From NCBI GenBank assembly GCA_018663565.1, contig JABJQE010000084.1:1-8611 (forward strand): a stretch of DNA of 8,611 nt, read 5' to 3'. The position numbers and the translations under genes were made by a program. The stretch's first letter is position 1. Each line of letters starts with the position of its first letter. The notes under the pieces were generated by a model. The model was not told the DNA's origin. It made no database searches and worked only from the letters and a program-made list of their open reading frames with translations. Source of the stretch: Phycisphaerae bacterium. GTDB lineage: Bacteria > Planctomycetota > Phycisphaerae > Phycisphaerales > SM1A02. This document shows, in pieces, positions 6,901 to 8,611 of this stretch.

Positions 6901-6938
6901 TCTAGCTCATCACAGAAGCTCTACCTCATCACAGAAGC
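6901..6938. repeat. 19-bp tandem duplication at the 3' end of the glycosyltransferase gene
   Basis: Two abutting 19-bp units, 6901-6919 and 6920-6938, differ at one position (TCTAGCTCATCACAGAAGC and TCTACCTCATCACAGAAGC). Because 19 is not a multiple of three, the duplication shifts the glycosyltransferase frame and produces the present stop at 6912-6910. With one copy removed the gene would end RFCDELEEKS, and its TGA would overlap the next ATG at 6891 as ATGA. Confidence 0.9.
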
Positions 6939-8142
6939 GACCGCAAAGGGCAGCCTTGGAAAACTCTCTTCTGATGGTGTCCTGCGCTCGCTCGCCCATC
7001 TCCCGAAGCACATCAGGCGGCGTCGCTCTGATTTCTTCGAGCACACGCTTTAATGCTTCCACGTCACCGTGTGGAATATGCCATCCAATGTTGTTATCAC
7101 GCACAACATCTGATGCGTGGCATGGATCGGGGGCAAGCAAGAGAATAGGCCGGCCTACTGCCATCGCACCATAGATCTTGCACGGGTGCACGATGCCAAC
7201 CACATTGTCACCGACCGTTACAAGATGCACATCAGCCGCGCTCAATGAATACCGTAAGATCTCGAAGGGCTGGTATGGCAACGAGCGAACATTGGTCGAC
7301 GACTGTGATTCGATAGCGTCGTTCACGAGTTGCTTCCCGACACCGCCACCAATGAACATGAACTCCATGCCAGTATCGCCTTGCAGCAACATTGCCGCAT
7401 CGAGAACGGACTGAACCGGGGTTGAGAATCCGTGATTACCGCTGTACATCACAACGAATTTTTCTTCAGCAATGTGCTCGGTTCGCCACGGGTTGTCTGC
7501 GTGCTCAATCATTTCTATGTGATCATCATGTGCCCACGGCGGAATGATGACCGTCTTATCGGCAATGTCACATTTCATTTGCAGACGCTCAAGCATGAAC
7601 CGGTCGAGCGCAACAATACGACGCGCGCGGCCAAGAATGCGACGATTCAACCAGTTCATGGTGCGAACGGGAACTGATCCATTTTTGACTTTCCCCAGCG
7701 CAATAATCTGGTCAGGATTGAGATCCATTACCCAGTAAATAATCGGCTTAAATCGCAGCAACGAAACAACGATCGCCGCAATCGGACACATTGGGGGCGA
7801 TGTACTGACTACGATGCGGTCAAGCCGGCCGACAAACATTGCTCGAACGATCTGCTGCACCATCAACAGCACGCCGCCGAGAATACGAAGCGGAATGGAC
7901 GTCTTGCCAAAGCTTGAAAACGGCAGGCGGCGAATCTCGACGCCATCACGCACTTCACGTGCGGGGAACACTATCGTTGGATCGTCATAACCTCGGCTCG
8001 CCGCATACACAATGACCCGGTTCCCGCGACGTGCAAGCTCCGCAGCCGCGTCGTGCATGTACTGCCCGACCGCCGCTGGGTCAGGCACATAGACCTGCGT
8101 CAAAATCAAGATGGTGCCGCGTTTGGCTTTGGGAGTGCTCAT
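6910..8142 (-). CDS. Glycosyltransferase, GT4-like (WcaI/WbuB type)
   Basis: This protein probably transfers a sugar from a nucleotide-sugar donor to a growing lipid-linked oligosaccharide at the cytoplasmic face of the membrane. It has 410 residues from the start MSTPKAKRGTILILTQVYVP. An N-terminal Rossmann domain opens with ILILTQVYVPDPAAVGQYMH and contains YWVMDLNPDQIIALG at about 136-150, typical of WcaI/WbuB-like enzymes. The C-terminal GT-B domain begins near FVVMYSGNHG (229-238). FMFIGGGVGK lies at 261-270 and the donor-binding loop HPCKIYGAMAVGRPILLLAP at 319-338. In the last motif a Gly replaces the first Glu of the classic GT4 EX7E pattern, which I believe is common in this subgroup. 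An in-frame extension to 8490 lacks protein-like composition, so I start at 8142 despite a weak ribosome site. The last four residues come from a 19-bp duplication. Acceptor and sugar are unknown. Confidence 0.92.
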   Translation of the reverse strand: MSTPKAKRGTILILTQVYVPDPAAVGQYMHDAAAELARRGNRVIVYAASRGYDDPTIVFPAREVRDGVEIRRLPFSSFGKTSIPLRILGGVLLMVQQIVRAMFVGRLDRIVVSTSPPMCPIAAIVVSLLRFKPIIYWVMDLNPDQIIALGKVKNGSVPVRTMNWLNRRILGRARRIVALDRFMLERLQMKCDIADKTVIIPPWAHDDHIEMIEHADNPWRTEHIAEEKFVVMYSGNHGFSTPVQSVLDAAMLLQGDTGMEFMFIGGGVGKQLVNDAIESQSSTNVRSLPYQPFEILRYSLSAADVHLVTVGDNVVGIVHPCKIYGAMAVGRPILLLAPDPCHASDVVRDNNIGWHIPHGDVEALKRVLEEIRATPPDVLREMGERAQDTIRREFSKAALCGRFCDEVELL

Positions 8143-8483
8143 GGCTGCTGGAACGACGAGTGGGTCCTGATGCTGAATTCGGAGGCCGCTGCACGAGTGG
8201 CTCAGACTTCTCAAATCGGCCGTCCTCGGCCCTACACTGAGCCCCAACCGGCAGAACGTGGAGAATATCACGATTCGTGCCGCGTCCCAGCTTCCGGCAG
8301 GTCGAACTGCTTGTCGCTTTATCTTGCGTATTGACATGCACTTATAAAATGAGTGTCCTGATAACCTCTTCTGGCACAACGACCTGATGCTACTGGTGGC
8401 CGTTTCAACGTTTGATGTGGATGAGTTGGGGCTCTTGGCCGATGACAAGTGGCGAAGCGATCTGCTTCGTACAGTGCCGCTCC
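8143..8483. other. Intergenic region between divergent genes, no convincing coding sequence
   Basis: This 341-bp stretch separates the minus-strand glycosyltransferase from a plus-strand reading frame. Frames across it give low-complexity, Arg/Ser-rich translations that resemble no protein I know. It holds a potential nested hairpin at 8199-8243. It also has an AT-rich spot at 8331-8355, with TTGACA (8331-8336) and an imperfect palindrome CACTTA-N5-TGAGTG (8339-8355). I could not place a -35/-10 pair with proper spacing in either direction, so promoter positions stay open. Confidence 0.5.
8199..8243 (-). other. Possible nested hairpin in the glycosyltransferase leader
   Basis: GGCTCAG (8199-8205) is complementary to CTGAGCC (8237-8243). 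Inside them GGCCG (8218-8222) pairs with CGGCC (8227-8231) across a 4-nt loop, which reads AGGA on the minus strand. The internal loop is unequal (12 and 5 nt). It lies about 57 nt upstream of the glycosyltransferase ATG and would be in its leader RNA if transcription starts farther upstream. It could also be chance, and no T-run follows. Confidence 0.35.
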
Positions 8484-8611
8484 ATGACAATGAACTCCGA
8501 ACATTCTGCTGGCATCGCTCCTCGACTCGTACTCATTGTTTCCAACGCCCCGGTTCTGCTTGGCGACCCCGATTCGGTTGGTGGGCGACCTTGCCACCAT
8601 GCGGTAATCAA
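8484..8611 (+). CDS. Partial plus-strand reading frame, unrecognised N-terminus
   Basis: A frame beginning MTMNSEHSAGIAPRLVLIVS continues with NAPVLLGDPDSVGG and stays open to the window end (about 42 residues). The hydrophobic strand PRLVLIVSNAPVL, followed by a Gly/Asp-rich turn, looks like the first beta-strand and loop of a Rossmann-type fold, as in GT-B glycosyltransferases. That would suit the setting, but too little is visible to assign a family. The second ATG at 8490 is an equally possible start. No clear Shine-Dalgarno sequence precedes either. The minus strand of the same stretch gives an unconvincing translation. It would be divergent from the glycosyltransferase gene. Confidence 0.45.
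   Translation, partial: MTMNSEHSAGIAPRLVLIVSNAPVLLGDPDSVGGRPCHHAVI

Noticed and set aside
8331..8348. Perfect TTGACA followed by TATAAA on the plus strand
   Set aside because: The spacing is only 6 bp, far from the 16-18 bp needed, and no -10 box stands at the right distance, so I do not call a promoter.
8143..8490. N-terminal extension of the glycosyltransferase frame up to 8490
   Set aside because: The extra residues are Ser/Arg-rich and unlike the family, whose first beta-strand starts just after the Met at 8142.
1..8611. CRISPR array, transposase, integrase, tRNA or rRNA genes
   Set aside because: I looked for spaced repeats, mobile-element ends and RNA-gene signatures and saw none; the only clear tandem repeat is the 19-bp duplication.

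Overview
The window comes from a Gram-negative bacterium. It encodes a complete envelope-spanning RND efflux set (outer-membrane lipoprotein channel, periplasmic adaptor, inner-membrane pump) and a surface-polysaccharide type gene group. Base composition is moderately GC-rich. Start signals are mixed: some Shine-Dalgarno sequences are strong (AGGAGG before the adaptor) and others weak. The lineage cannot be fixed from this sequence alone. Nearly all coding is on the minus strand, so the genes run right to left.

Left part (1-5176): an operon tetR - OMF - MFP - RND on the minus strand. Each stop codon overlaps the next start as ATGA, three times in a row, so the four genes look translationally coupled. 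Upstream of tetR is a good sigma70-like promoter (TTGTCG, 17 bp, TATATT). A 16-bp near-perfect palindrome lies exactly where transcription should begin. The regulator probably represses its own operon through this site until a ligand or stress signal releases it. The RND pump gene is cut by the window edge after about 620 codons.

Middle and right (5311-8142): a second minus-strand group encodes a GT4-type glycosyltransferase (WcaI/WbuB-like), a disrupted formyltransferase-family gene, a WcaF-like left-handed beta-helix acetyltransferase and a stand-alone class II glutamine amidotransferase (YafJ/EgtC type). Glycosyltransferase, formyltransferase and acetyltransferase together suggest assembly and decoration of an exopolysaccharide or other surface glycan. 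The amidotransferase starts 7 bp after the acetyltransferase stop; its role is not evident.

Two lesions sit side by side in this group. A 19-bp tandem duplication at the 3' end of the glycosyltransferase gene changes its last residues and moves its stop away from the next gene. The next gene keeps only its N-terminal end and, in another frame, its C-terminal end, so it appears to have lost its whole middle.

Far right (8143-8611): about 340 bp without a convincing gene, containing a possible nested hairpin in the glycosyltransferase leader. After that, a plus-strand reading frame starts near 8484 and runs off the window. I see no CRISPR array, RNA gene, transposase or attachment site. I found no clear new biological system; the most informative observations are the efflux operator/promoter layout and the paired lesions in the glycan group.
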